Positions 7,388 to 12,912 of a DNA stretch of 27,912 nucleotides are shown piece after piece. The position numbers and the translations under genes are program-made. The first letter of the stretch is position 1. Each line of letters opens with the position of its first letter. Origin of the DNA: a virus; IMG/VR virus record IMGVR_UViG_3300030450_000121, positions 1 through 27,912 of that record. One strand, given 5' to 3'. The notes under the pieces were generated by a model, which worked only from the letters and a program-made list of their open reading frames with translations, searched no databases and had not been told where the DNA came from.

Positions 7388-7464
7388 TGCAGCTAAAGGA
7401 CTCTACAAAGCTAACCCTATTCTATTTATTCTTAATAGTTATAGTTTTACTTTTTACCCTATAA
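7387..7464 (+). CDS. Possible 25-residue membrane peptide
   Basis: An ATG that shares its A with the preceding stop (TAATG) opens a frame starting MQLKDSTKLTLFYLFL. After eight polar residues the peptide is one continuous hydrophobic helix up to its stop, long enough to cross a membrane. The coupling junction and clear polarity favour a real micro-protein, but frames this short also arise by chance in T-rich DNA. If real, a lysis accessory or membrane modulator is possible. Confidence 0.4.
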   Translation: MQLKDSTKLTLFYLFLIVIVLLFTL

Positions 7465-7480
7465 TATATATTAACATACT

Positions 7481-7540
7481 AATTGTTAATAACTTTGTGA
7501 GTAATTGTGTGAATAACAAATTATTTTTATATCTTTGTCG
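7481..7540 (+). promoter_or_regulatory. Early promoter region, host Bacteroidota type, with inverted repeat
   Basis: Two matches to the Bacteroidota -7 consensus TAnnTTTG occur here: TAACTTTG at 7490-7497 and TATCTTTG at 7530-7537. A TTG at 7505-7507 is a reasonable -33 partner for the second. The inverted repeat TTGTTA (7483-7488) / TAACAA (7514-7519) and the near-repeat GTGAGTAA / GTGAATAA (from 7498 and 7509) lie between the two boxes and could bind a regulator. This is the only sizeable gap ahead of the 7.5-14.5 kb operon, so it is the best candidate for the early promoter recognised by the host sigma factor. Confidence 0.65.
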
Positions 7541-7564
7541 TTATTAATCAAAACATAAAAGAAA

Positions 7565-7825
7565 TTGAGAACACAATTTAAAGTAATTAACAGAGTAACA
7601 AAAGAGGAGTGGATTTTTAACTCAAAAGAATTTAAAAGATTCTTTCATTGTGAGTACGACCCCCAAACTCAGAAAGTAAAATACAACAACGATATAAGCG
7701 ACTATGCAATTAGCACACTTCAACCAAAGGAAGAAACTTGGCAAGAAGTTTTAGGTTTAAGTTTTTTAGGAATAGCAATAGTCATTCTAGTAACTAAAAT
7801 TATAATGTCATGGATAGTCATATAG
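7565..7825 (+). CDS. Early membrane-anchored protein of unknown function
   Basis: This 86-residue protein is first in the early operon, 27 bases after the TATCTTTG box. A polar N-terminal two thirds (FKVINRVTKEEWIFNSKEFKRFFHCEYD) is followed by one C-terminal transmembrane segment (VLGLSFLGIAIVILVTKII), so it would be tail-anchored with the soluble part in the cytoplasm. The start is TTG at 7565; no ATG precedes the conserved-looking FKVINRVTKEEW. First genes of early operons often encode host-takeover or exclusion proteins, but nothing in the sequence proves that. The 3' end overlaps the zinc-ribbon gene by 16 bases. Confidence 0.7.
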   Translation: MRTQFKVINRVTKEEWIFNSKEFKRFFHCEYDPQTQKVKYNNDISDYAISTLQPKEETWQEVLGLSFLGIAIVILVTKIIMSWIVI

Positions 7826-7983
7826 CAAACGACCCCAACAATCCTATAAATTGGAATGGTGAAAATGCCACTTGTAATTGTTGTGGTGAAACATTAGATA
7901 TGTCAGATTATGAAGATACTTGTAATGAGTGCTTTCAAAAAGAATTAGAAAATATAGGCGAAGCTGAAAACCTTACAGAGTAA
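7810..7983 (+). CDS. Small zinc-ribbon protein
   Basis: This 57-residue acidic protein carries two Cys pairs, CNCC (residues 22-25) and CNEC (38-41), spaced as in a zinc ribbon that would bind one zinc ion. The rest is polar with many Asp/Glu. Such proteins in phage early operons often bind polymerase or other protein partners. The ATG overlaps the end of the preceding gene, consistent with translational coupling. I do not recognise a specific family. Confidence 0.7.
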   Translation: MDSHIANDPNNPINWNGENATCNCCGETLDMSDYEDTCNECFQKELENIGEAENLTE

Positions 7984-8004
7984 GCAAATTTAAAATATGA
8001 AACA

Positions 8005-8421
8005 ATGATTAAAAAAAGTAAAGTAAAAAAAGTACAAGCCAATGGAACTTGGGAAGGTAAATTTGGTATGATGTATAAGTTTGAAGTAGAATTTGAAGAT
8101 GGTAATGCAGGTGAGTATTCATCTAAAACACAAGATCAGAATAAATTTATTGAAGGACAGGAAACTGAATATGAATTTATAGACGGTAACTTTCCTAAAG
8201 TCAAGCCTGTATATCAACAACCACAATCTTTTGGCGGTGGATTTAAAAAAGATGAAAATGTGCAAAAAATGATAGTAAAACAATCAAGTCTGAAGTCAGC
8301 AGTTGATTATTGTAGTGGTGGTAATTGCAGCACGTCAGATGTTTTAAGAGTAGCACAAGAATTTGTTGATTGGGTAATGGATGATAAGAAACCTAATGAA
8401 AATAATGAAATGCCTTTCTAA
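8005..8421 (+). CDS. Probable single-stranded DNA-binding protein
   Basis: The 138-residue protein looks like a phage SSB. Residues 5-60 alternate strands as in a small OB fold (VKKVQANGTWEGKFGMMYKFEVEFEDG, ETEYEFIDGNFPKV). A Gln/Gly-rich linker follows (YQQPQSFGGGFKK), then a helical region. The extreme C-terminus is acidic and ends NNEMPF, close to the DDDIPF tip through which bacterial SSBs recruit replication and repair partners. A Cys-containing segment (DYCSGGNCSTSDV) is unusual. It precedes the DnaA-like and winged-helix replication proteins, and its stop overlaps the next ATG, supporting a role at the replication fork. Fold assignment is by pattern only. Confidence 0.7.
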   Translation: MIKKSKVKKVQANGTWEGKFGMMYKFEVEFEDGNAGEYSSKTQDQNKFIEGQETEYEFIDGNFPKVKPVYQQPQSFGGGFKKDENVQKMIVKQSSLKSAVDYCSGGNCSTSDVLRVAQEFVDWVMDDKKPNENNEMPF

Positions 8422-8945
8422 TGACAGCAAAAGACAACTTTAAACATATATGCAACCTCACTACTAATATAATGGGGTTGCGTAAAGGTTCTCTTTCTTA
8501 TAAAAGTAGAAAGCAAGAGATACAACTAGCACGAAACATAGCAGGAGTTATAGGCATTAAGGAAGGTATTAAGAGGGAAGTAATTGCAAAACAACTTAAT
8601 AGACACCGTACTGCAATCTATCACTATGAAAAACAACACAAAGATTGGTTTGGTAGTAGGTCTTACCCTTATTATGCTAAGGCATATACTAAAGTATTTT
8701 CAGCATACCAAGAAATAGAAGATTCTAGGAAACAATTTATAGATAAATTTCATCTAAGACATTTTGTTAGAGAATTAGGATTAAAAAATTGTGAAAAGAA
8801 AGATGTAATTTTTACAATAACTTCAGGATCAGTTAGCTATCAAGTATTCTCAGATACACATAATTTTAGCAACTATTATGACACTTTGAAATTAGCTTTA
8901 AGTGGCTATAAAGCAATTTTAAACTACCAGGAATATGAAGATTAA
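8421..8945 (+). CDS. DnaA domain IV-like DNA-binding protein
   Basis: Residues 25-75 resemble the C-terminal DNA-binding domain of DnaA: LSYKSRKQEIQLARNIAGV followed by a helix-turn-helix ending LNRHRTAIYHYEKQHKD. The last part is close to the DnaA signature in which R-D-H-T-T-V precedes a helix. There is no AAA+ ATPase domain. The remaining 100 residues are unrelated and may form an effector or oligomerisation domain. Alone, such a protein could bind DnaA boxes at the phage origin, compete with host DnaA, or regulate transcription. It overlaps the SSB-like gene by one base and is followed by the winged-helix replication protein. Confidence 0.75.
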   Translation: MTAKDNFKHICNLTTNIMGLRKGSLSYKSRKQEIQLARNIAGVIGIKEGIKREVIAKQLNRHRTAIYHYEKQHKDWFGSRSYPYYAKAYTKVFSAYQEIEDSRKQFIDKFHLRHFVRELGLKNCEKKDVIFTITSGSVSYQVFSDTHNFSNYYDTLKLALSGYKAILNYQEYED

Positions 8946-8972
8946 AGAAACTTTATTACTTTCGTATCTTAA

Positions 8973-9587
8973 ATGAAAGAGAAACCAAATTACTATGCTA
9001 TTATACCTGCTGAGGTTAGGTACTCTAATTTAAAGCCTAACGCTAAACTTCTGTATGGTGAGATAACTGCACTAAGTAATAAGACAGGGTACTGCTTTGC
9101 AAGTAATAACTATTTTGCTGAATTGTATAACGTAAATAAAAACACTATCTCACGTTGGATAAGTGATTTGAAAAGATTAGGATTTATAACTATTGATATT
9201 GAAAGAGATTCTAAAAAGCAAATCATCAAAAGATGTTTAGGTATAGTCCAAAAAGTAAACACCCCTATTGACGAAAAAGTCAAAGGTAATACTACAAGTA
9301 TTAATAATACAAGTAATAATATATATATAAAGGAAAAGTTTGTTAATGAAGTTATGACTTTTGATTACCCTAAAGATATGTTAGAGGACTTTATTAATTA
9401 TTGGACTGAAGGTAAAAAGAAAATGCGTTACCAAAAACAAAACACATTTGAAATAAAATTACGATTATTGCGTTGGGCAAAAAATCAAAAGAAGTGGGAA
9501 CGACCTAAACAAACTATGAGTAAGATTCATCAGCATTTACAAAAGAACTTAAATGTTAAAGAAAGATTAAAAAAACAATTTGAATAA
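8973..9587 (+). CDS. Winged-helix replication protein (phage O/DnaD-like)
   Basis: This 204-residue protein has an N-terminal winged helix-turn-helix (residues 5-75; AIIPAEVRYSNLKPNAKLLY, CFASNNYFAELYNVNKNTISRWISDLKRLGFITI) of the type found in phage and plasmid replication initiators. A low-complexity Asn/Thr linker (100-117) leads to a helical, basic C-terminal domain (FINYWTEGKKKMRYQK) that resembles helicase-loading or DnaD-type segments. It probably binds the phage origin and recruits host helicase. The linker DNA contains repeats that could themselves be the origin. A weak -7-like TACTTTCG at 8957-8964 precedes the ATG by eight bases. The stop overlaps the next ATG. Confidence 0.8.
   Translation: MKEKPNYYAIIPAEVRYSNLKPNAKLLYGEITALSNKTGYCFASNNYFAELYNVNKNTISRWISDLKRLGFITIDIERDSKKQIIKRCLGIVQKVNTPIDEKVKGNTTSINNTSNNIYIKEKFVNEVMTFDYPKDMLEDFINYWTEGKKKMRYQKQNTFEIKLRLLRWAKNQKKWERPKQTMSKIHQHLQKNLNVKERLKKQFE
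9268..9331 (+). other. Candidate replication origin inside the replication gene
   Basis: In the linker-coding stretch there is a perfect hairpin, TTGAC (9268-9272) / GTCAA (9279-9283), then two copies of TACAAGTA (9293-9300 and 9308-9315) at a 15-base period, then a pure A/T run to about 9330. Short direct repeats beside an AT-rich unwinding tract inside an initiator gene is the arrangement of lambda ori inside gene O. The low-complexity protein linker alone could also explain the repeats. Confidence 0.35.
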
Positions 9588-9955
9588 TGAGATTAATTAA
9601 AACAATGTCAAAAGAAGATTTGATATTATGTTCAGTAGATTTAGTAAGTAAGACTTATATAGAGTTAGGACAAAATAATGTAGAAGAAGAAACTATTGAA
9701 GTAATGTCTACAAGTTTAGCTGCTGATTTGTACAGAATTTATAAGAATTTTTATTTTGAAGATGCTGAAAAAGCATTTAATTTAGGAGTAAGAAGTCCTA
9801 TTACAAGTGAATTTATACATTTGACCGTACCAACTTATATGAGATGGTTACGCAAATATAGAGATTTAATATGGGATGCAAGATCAAGAGTTGATAAAGG
9901 AGAAAACCCTAAACAAGTACCCCATTATAGACCAGAACCAAAACTATTAAAATGA
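9587..9955 (+). CDS. Unknown, possible helicase-loader partner
   Basis: This 122-residue protein is mainly helical and has a recognisable block, LYRIYKNFYFEDAEKAFNLGVRSPITSEFIHLTVPTYMRWLRKYRDLIWDAR (residues 58-108, shortened here in sense only), that I recall from replication clusters of Bacteroidota phages. Its position directly after the winged-helix initiator, with overlapping stop and start, suggests it works in replication, perhaps in helicase loading. No ATPase or zinc motif is seen. The C-terminus is Pro-rich and overlaps the next ATG. Confidence 0.65.
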   Translation: MRLIKTMSKEDLILCSVDLVSKTYIELGQNNVEEETIEVMSTSLAADLYRIYKNFYFEDAEKAFNLGVRSPITSEFIHLTVPTYMRWLRKYRDLIWDARSRVDKGENPKQVPHYRPEPKLLK

Positions 9956-10161
9956 AAACAGAAAGTAAAATACCAAAAGAAATACAAGTAATGTTAGATG
10001 CTCAAAGATGGTGTCATGAAAATAACATTGAACATTACACAAAAGAATGGATAAGACTATTTGTAGTAATAAGACAAAATAATGAAATATACGAATTTGA
10101 ATTATCACAAACCGAAATAGAATTAAGAGCAGAAGAATATAAAAACAAATTAAGAGATTAA
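9952..10161 (+). CDS. Small hypothetical early protein
   Basis: The 69-residue product is charged and predicted helical (RWCHENNIEHYTKEWIRLF, LSQTEIELRAEEYKNKL), with no recognised motif. It overlaps the preceding gene by four bases (ATGA) and ends two bases before the next ATG, so it is translated as part of the replication cluster. I cannot assign a function. Confidence 0.65.
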   Translation: MKTESKIPKEIQVMLDAQRWCHENNIEHYTKEWIRLFVVIRQNNEIYEFELSQTEIELRAEEYKNKLRD

Positions 10162-10163
10162 TT

Positions 10164-10472
10164 ATGAAAACAAAAGAAGTAGTAAAACAATTACTAACTA
10201 ATAAGCCTCACCTAAGAGATAGCGACCCTAAGCTGATAGCTACCTATTGGTTTAATGAATTAAAGAAAAAGAATATAGATCCTAATAAAATAAACGGCTT
10301 AGAGTTTATGCAAATGTTTGCTAATAGTAAACTAACCAACATTAAGACTATTGAAAGAATGCGTAGGAAACTACAAGAAGAATGTCCTGAGCTTAGAGGT
10401 AAAATGTATAAGGCAAGAAAAGAAACAATACAAGATCAATGGAAAAAGGACTTAGGCTATGAAGTCAATTAG
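10164..10472 (+). CDS. Conserved phage protein paired with NinG
   Basis: This 102-residue helical protein contains the features LRDSDPKLIATYWFNEL, LEFMQMFANSKLTNIKTIERMRRKL and QEECPELRGKMYKARKE. The 'ERxRRKLQEExPxLRG' block is familiar from small proteins beside recombination genes in many phages of Gram-positive and Bacteroidota hosts, where the function is unknown. It overlaps the NinG-like gene by 14 bases, so the two are probably made together and may act in the same recombination or DNA-processing step. Confidence 0.7.
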   Translation: MKTKEVVKQLLTNKPHLRDSDPKLIATYWFNELKKKNIDPNKINGLEFMQMFANSKLTNIKTIERMRRKLQEECPELRGKMYKARKETIQDQWKKDLGYEVN

Positions 10473-10863
10473 CAAACTTAAAAAAGAACTAGACAAATGG
10501 TTCAGTCTTTACATAAGGCTTAGAGATGCTACTGATGAAGGAATGGTACAATGTATAACTTGTGGGGTGGTAAAACATTATAAGTCAATGCACAATTCTC
10601 ACTTTCAAAGCAGGAAACATTTGGCTACAAGATGGAATGAAAAAAATTGTGATGTTGGTTGTATAAAATGTAATATTTTTAATTTTGGAGAACAGTATAA
10701 ATTCTCAATAGCTTTAGACTCAAAATACGGTGAAGGAACTGCTGCTGAATTAGAGAGTTTAGCTAGAACAATTATGAAAGTAAGCCGTATAGATTATGAA
10801 GAAAAGATAAGTTATTACAAAAACCTTGTTGATAAATTAAAAAAGGAAAAAGGAATTGAGTAG
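10459..10863 (+). CDS. NinG/Rap-like recombination nuclease
   Basis: The 134-residue protein matches the core of lambda NinG (Rap), a structure-specific Holliday-junction and D-loop endonuclease. Visible features are LDKWFSLYIRLRDAT at 11-25, a first Cys pair CITC (32-35), the HNSHFQSRKHLATRWNEKN block (45-63) with several His, and a second Cys pair CIKC (68-71). These residues form a zinc-binding HNH-like centre. Lambda NinG is about 200 residues, so this is a compact form. It would resolve recombination intermediates, as expected for a phage with concatemeric replication and a NinB-like protein nearby. Confidence 0.85.
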   Translation: MKSISKLKKELDKWFSLYIRLRDATDEGMVQCITCGVVKHYKSMHNSHFQSRKHLATRWNEKNCDVGCIKCNIFNFGEQYKFSIALDSKYGEGTAAELESLARTIMKVSRIDYEEKISYYKNLVDKLKKEKGIE

Positions 10864-10872
10864 ATATTTTTA

Positions 10873-10880
10873 TAACTTTG
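10873..10880 (+). promoter_or_regulatory. Possible internal host-type promoter
   Basis: TAACTTTG at 10873-10880 is a perfect match to the Bacteroidota -7 box TAnnTTTG. It lies in the 21-base gap before ATG 10885, so a transcript would start almost at the start codon. No convincing -33 TTG is found at the right distance, which lowers confidence. If active it would give the sigma-like gene (11234) its own early promoter. Confidence 0.35.
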
Positions 10881-10884
10881 GCAA

Positions 10885-11241
10885 ATGACAAAACCAATTT
10901 ATGCCAATAATGAACACGAAGTAATTGTAAGTGCTTATATTATAATGATAAAAGAATTTGTTAAAGATGTATCAAATGAAACTAGGTGGCATAATTTTTT
11001 AGATGTTTTAGATATTGTAATTGAGTATCATAATAATTATGGAAAAGGAGTAAGGGAAAATAACTATTGGGATTGGATAATGATATTGCCAATTAACTTA
11101 TCTGTCTTAACTAACGGTTATTTAGCAGCAATAGAAACAAAAAAGAATAGTGCAGTAGTACGATCATATAAGCTCCTTTTGAATGAAATGGTACAAGATG
11201 TTGTAGATAAGATTGAGAAACTAGAGCCAATTAATGACTGA
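10885..11241 (+). CDS. Hypothetical early protein upstream of the sigma-like gene
   Basis: This 118-residue protein is helical with moderately hydrophobic helices (EVIVSAYIIMIKEFVKDV, FLDVLDIVIEYHNNYG, NYWDWIMILPINLSVLTNGYLAAIE) but no clear membrane span. No motif was recognised. It overlaps the sigma-like gene by eight bases, and this tight coupling raises the possibility that it is a partner or regulator (for example an anti-sigma or co-activator) of that factor. That is inference from position only. Confidence 0.65.
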   Translation: MTKPIYANNEHEVIVSAYIIMIKEFVKDVSNETRWHNFLDVLDIVIEYHNNYGKGVRENNYWDWIMILPINLSVLTNGYLAAIETKKNSAVVRSYKLLLNEMVQDVVDKIEKLEPIND

Positions 11242-11809
11242 AATTTACTTAGAAATATCAAAGCTAAGTGACAAGTTCAGGACAATGTGTTACGGACTTA
11301 CTCAAAATAAAACAGATATTGATAATGCCGTTCAAGAACTTTTCTTGTATTTTATGCAGATGAATCCTGATACTTTAAAAAAAATATATGACAAAGACGG
11401 ATTAGATGGAATTACTAAATATGGTGCAGTCGTTTTACGCAGGGCTTTAACAAGTCCAAGAAGTCCATTCTATTATAAGTATGAAAAATATTATACACAT
11501 ATTGACAGTTCTTGTTATTCTGCTAGTACAACTTTTAGTAATGATGATGTGGCTTTTAATGTTGCTAATAATAAAAACATATCAAACATTCCGAATGAAA
11601 AAGTAGATAATTATCAATGGGAAAAACTTGAACAAATAGATAAGGAACTTGATAAGCTGCATTGGTACGATAGAGAATTATTTAAGTTGTATTATTCAGG
11701 AGAAACTTTAGATAGTCTTGCAGAGAAAACTAGGATAAGTCGTAACAGCCTTTTCACTACAATAGACAAAGTAAGAACAATACTTAAAAAAGAATTAGCA
11801 GATGAATAA
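11234..11809 (+). CDS. Sigma-70/ECF-like RNA polymerase sigma factor
   Basis: This 191-residue protein has the two-domain build of ECF sigma factors. Residues 8-75 resemble region 2 (DKFRTMCYGLTQNKTDIDNAVQELFLYF, then YGAVVLRRAL). Residues 130-188 resemble region 4, with LDKLHWYDRELFKLYYSGETLDSLAEKT and ISRNSLFTTIDKVRTILKKEL, which looks like the -35-binding helix-turn-helix. A longer linker (76-128) separates them, and length fits the 160-200 residue norm. In other phages small proteins of this kind redirect host RNA polymerase. The five identical promoter-like elements before the late genes are its natural candidate targets. Region 2 is weakly matched, so a plain DNA-binding regulator remains possible. 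Confidence 0.7.
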   Translation: MTEIYLEISKLSDKFRTMCYGLTQNKTDIDNAVQELFLYFMQMNPDTLKKIYDKDGLDGITKYGAVVLRRALTSPRSPFYYKYEKYYTHIDSSCYSASTTFSNDDVAFNVANNKNISNIPNEKVDNYQWEKLEQIDKELDKLHWYDRELFKLYYSGETLDSLAEKTRISRNSLFTTIDKVRTILKKELADE

Positions 11810-12203
11810 GTTTTTTGTCCCTAATGAAATATATGAAGATAGAATTGCTATCTGCAAGGAATGTGTTTACTATTCTAAGACTTTAGGACAATGTAAAAGA
11901 TGTTTATGTTTTATGAAAATCAAAGCTAGGATAGCACCAATGGAATGTCCTCAAGGTTATTGGCAAAAGACTAGAGAAATAGAAACCCCAGATGACTTAC
12001 CTCAAGAGATTATAGATGAAATATTAGATATGTGGAAAGACTTAAAAACAGGAAAAGCAAAAAATCAAACAGCTAAAAAGAGAATGATAGAAACCTATAA
12101 CACTATTTTCAATACTAGTTACTCAGGAACTACCAATTGTAGCTCTTGCTTATCAACTTGCTTTAATGGAATTAAAAAACTATACAACAAATACAATGAA
12201 TAA
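11802..12203 (+). CDS. Cys-rich putative zinc-binding protein
   Basis: The 133-residue protein has an N-terminal cluster (CKECVYYSKTLGQCKRCLC, residues 18-36, then MECPQGYW at 48-55) and a C-terminal cluster (CSSCLSTCFNG near 108-118), joined by an acidic helical middle (PDDLPQEIIDEILDMWKDL). The Cys spacing suggests one or two structural zinc sites. Similar small double-cluster proteins appear in marine phages without known function. It overlaps the sigma-like gene by eight bases and so is co-expressed; a role in transcription is possible. Confidence 0.7.
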   Translation: MNKFFVPNEIYEDRIAICKECVYYSKTLGQCKRCLCFMKIKARIAPMECPQGYWQKTREIETPDDLPQEIIDEILDMWKDLKTGKAKNQTAKKRMIETYNTIFNTSYSGTTNCSSCLSTCFNGIKKLYNKYNE

Positions 12204-12390
12204 AAAAACTTACAAAACAATTAAGTGGGTGCTAAAACAACAAATTGACAAAGGGCTTAAAACTTTGTGGACTTGGGAGAAAGGTAAAAATGAAAACTTT
12301 ACTTGCATTTACGAAAACTTTGATGACAAACTACCAATCTTTACACCTACTCAATTACTAAAAGAAATAGAAAATGCCAATACCAAATAA
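12196..12390 (+). CDS. Small hypothetical early protein
   Basis: This 64-residue product starts MNKKTYKTIKWVLKQQIDKG and contains KTLWTWEKGKNENFTCIYE. It is basic at the N-terminus and acidic at the C-terminus. ATG 12196 is preferred over the in-frame ATG at 12166 because it gives an eight-base overlap with the preceding gene, in line with neighbouring junctions. No family was recognised. Confidence 0.6.
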   Translation: MNKKTYKTIKWVLKQQIDKGLKTLWTWEKGKNENFTCIYENFDDKLPIFTPTQLLKEIENANTK

Positions 12391-12652
12391 TTACTATACT
12401 ATGAAAGATGAAACAATACCTGAATACTACAAAGGCAAAAATGGTTACATGGCAAAAGATGTTGTTGCCAATTTTGATCTAAGCTATAATATCGGAACAG
12501 CAGTAACTTACCTTTTGCGTTCAAAGAACAAGCATAATGACGGTGGGCTTGAAGATATTAGAAAAGCTATTAACCACCTGCACTTTGAATTAGATGTACT
12601 AACTTCTAAGACTAGAACAGGTGCGTTATCACCAACAGGCACTAAGAAATGA
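12374..12652 (+). CDS. DUF3310-like protein
   Basis: The 92-residue protein carries the DUF3310 pattern, in which a hydrophobic segment is followed by a GxAxxYLLRxxxK block and an 'edl.KA..hL' helix: FDLSYNIGTAVTYLLRSKNKH (42-62) and LEDIRKAINHLHFEL (67-81). This family is widespread in phages and is sometimes annotated as a nucleotide kinase-related protein, but its function is not settled. The gene overlaps both neighbours and lies just ahead of the methyltransferase, in a group of nucleotide and DNA metabolism genes. Confidence 0.75.
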   Translation: MPIPNNYYTMKDETIPEYYKGKNGYMAKDVVANFDLSYNIGTAVTYLLRSKNKHNDGGLEDIRKAINHLHFELDVLTSKTRTGALSPTGTKK

Positions 12653-12912
12653 TAAAGTATATTTGCAATACTTGTAATGACACCAAGTCGCTTCAAAAAG
12701 CTATTATTAAAGTAATAGATGGTAAGGTAAGAACACAAGAAGCGTATTGTGAAAAGTGTAAGGATTGGATGCAAGAGATAGAAAAGGACTTTGACGGTTT
12801 CCCTAGTCTTATAAGAACTGAACCTTCACTAAGTAAAAAACGAGATAAACTTTGGGATAGTGCTAAAGAAAAGTTATGTGGGGAAAGAGGTATAAACGAA
12901 TCCTTTGATTAA
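12649..12912 (+). CDS. Zinc-ribbon protein
   Basis: This 87-residue protein has two Cys pairs, CNTC (6-9) and CEKC (35-38), separated by a strand-turn-strand region (KAIIKVIDGKVRTQEAY), as in a zinc ribbon. The C-terminal half (FPSLIRTEPSLSKKRDKLWDSAKEKL) is helical and polar. Related small proteins occur in marine phages. It overlaps the DUF3310-like gene by four bases (ATGA) and its stop shares a base with the methyltransferase start (TAATG). The binding partner is unknown. Confidence 0.75.
   Translation: MIKYICNTCNDTKSLQKAIIKVIDGKVRTQEAYCEKCKDWMQEIEKDFDGFPSLIRTEPSLSKKRDKLWDSAKEKLCGERGINESFD

Noticed and set aside
9316-9331. AATATATATATAA as a promoter
   Set aside because: It is a simple A/T run inside a coding sequence with no partner box; an origin-unwinding role is more plausible.
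11468-11480. TCTATTATAAG resembling the late-promoter core
   Set aside because: It is inside the sigma-like coding sequence, differs in the last bases and lacks the CAAAT half at the fixed distance.
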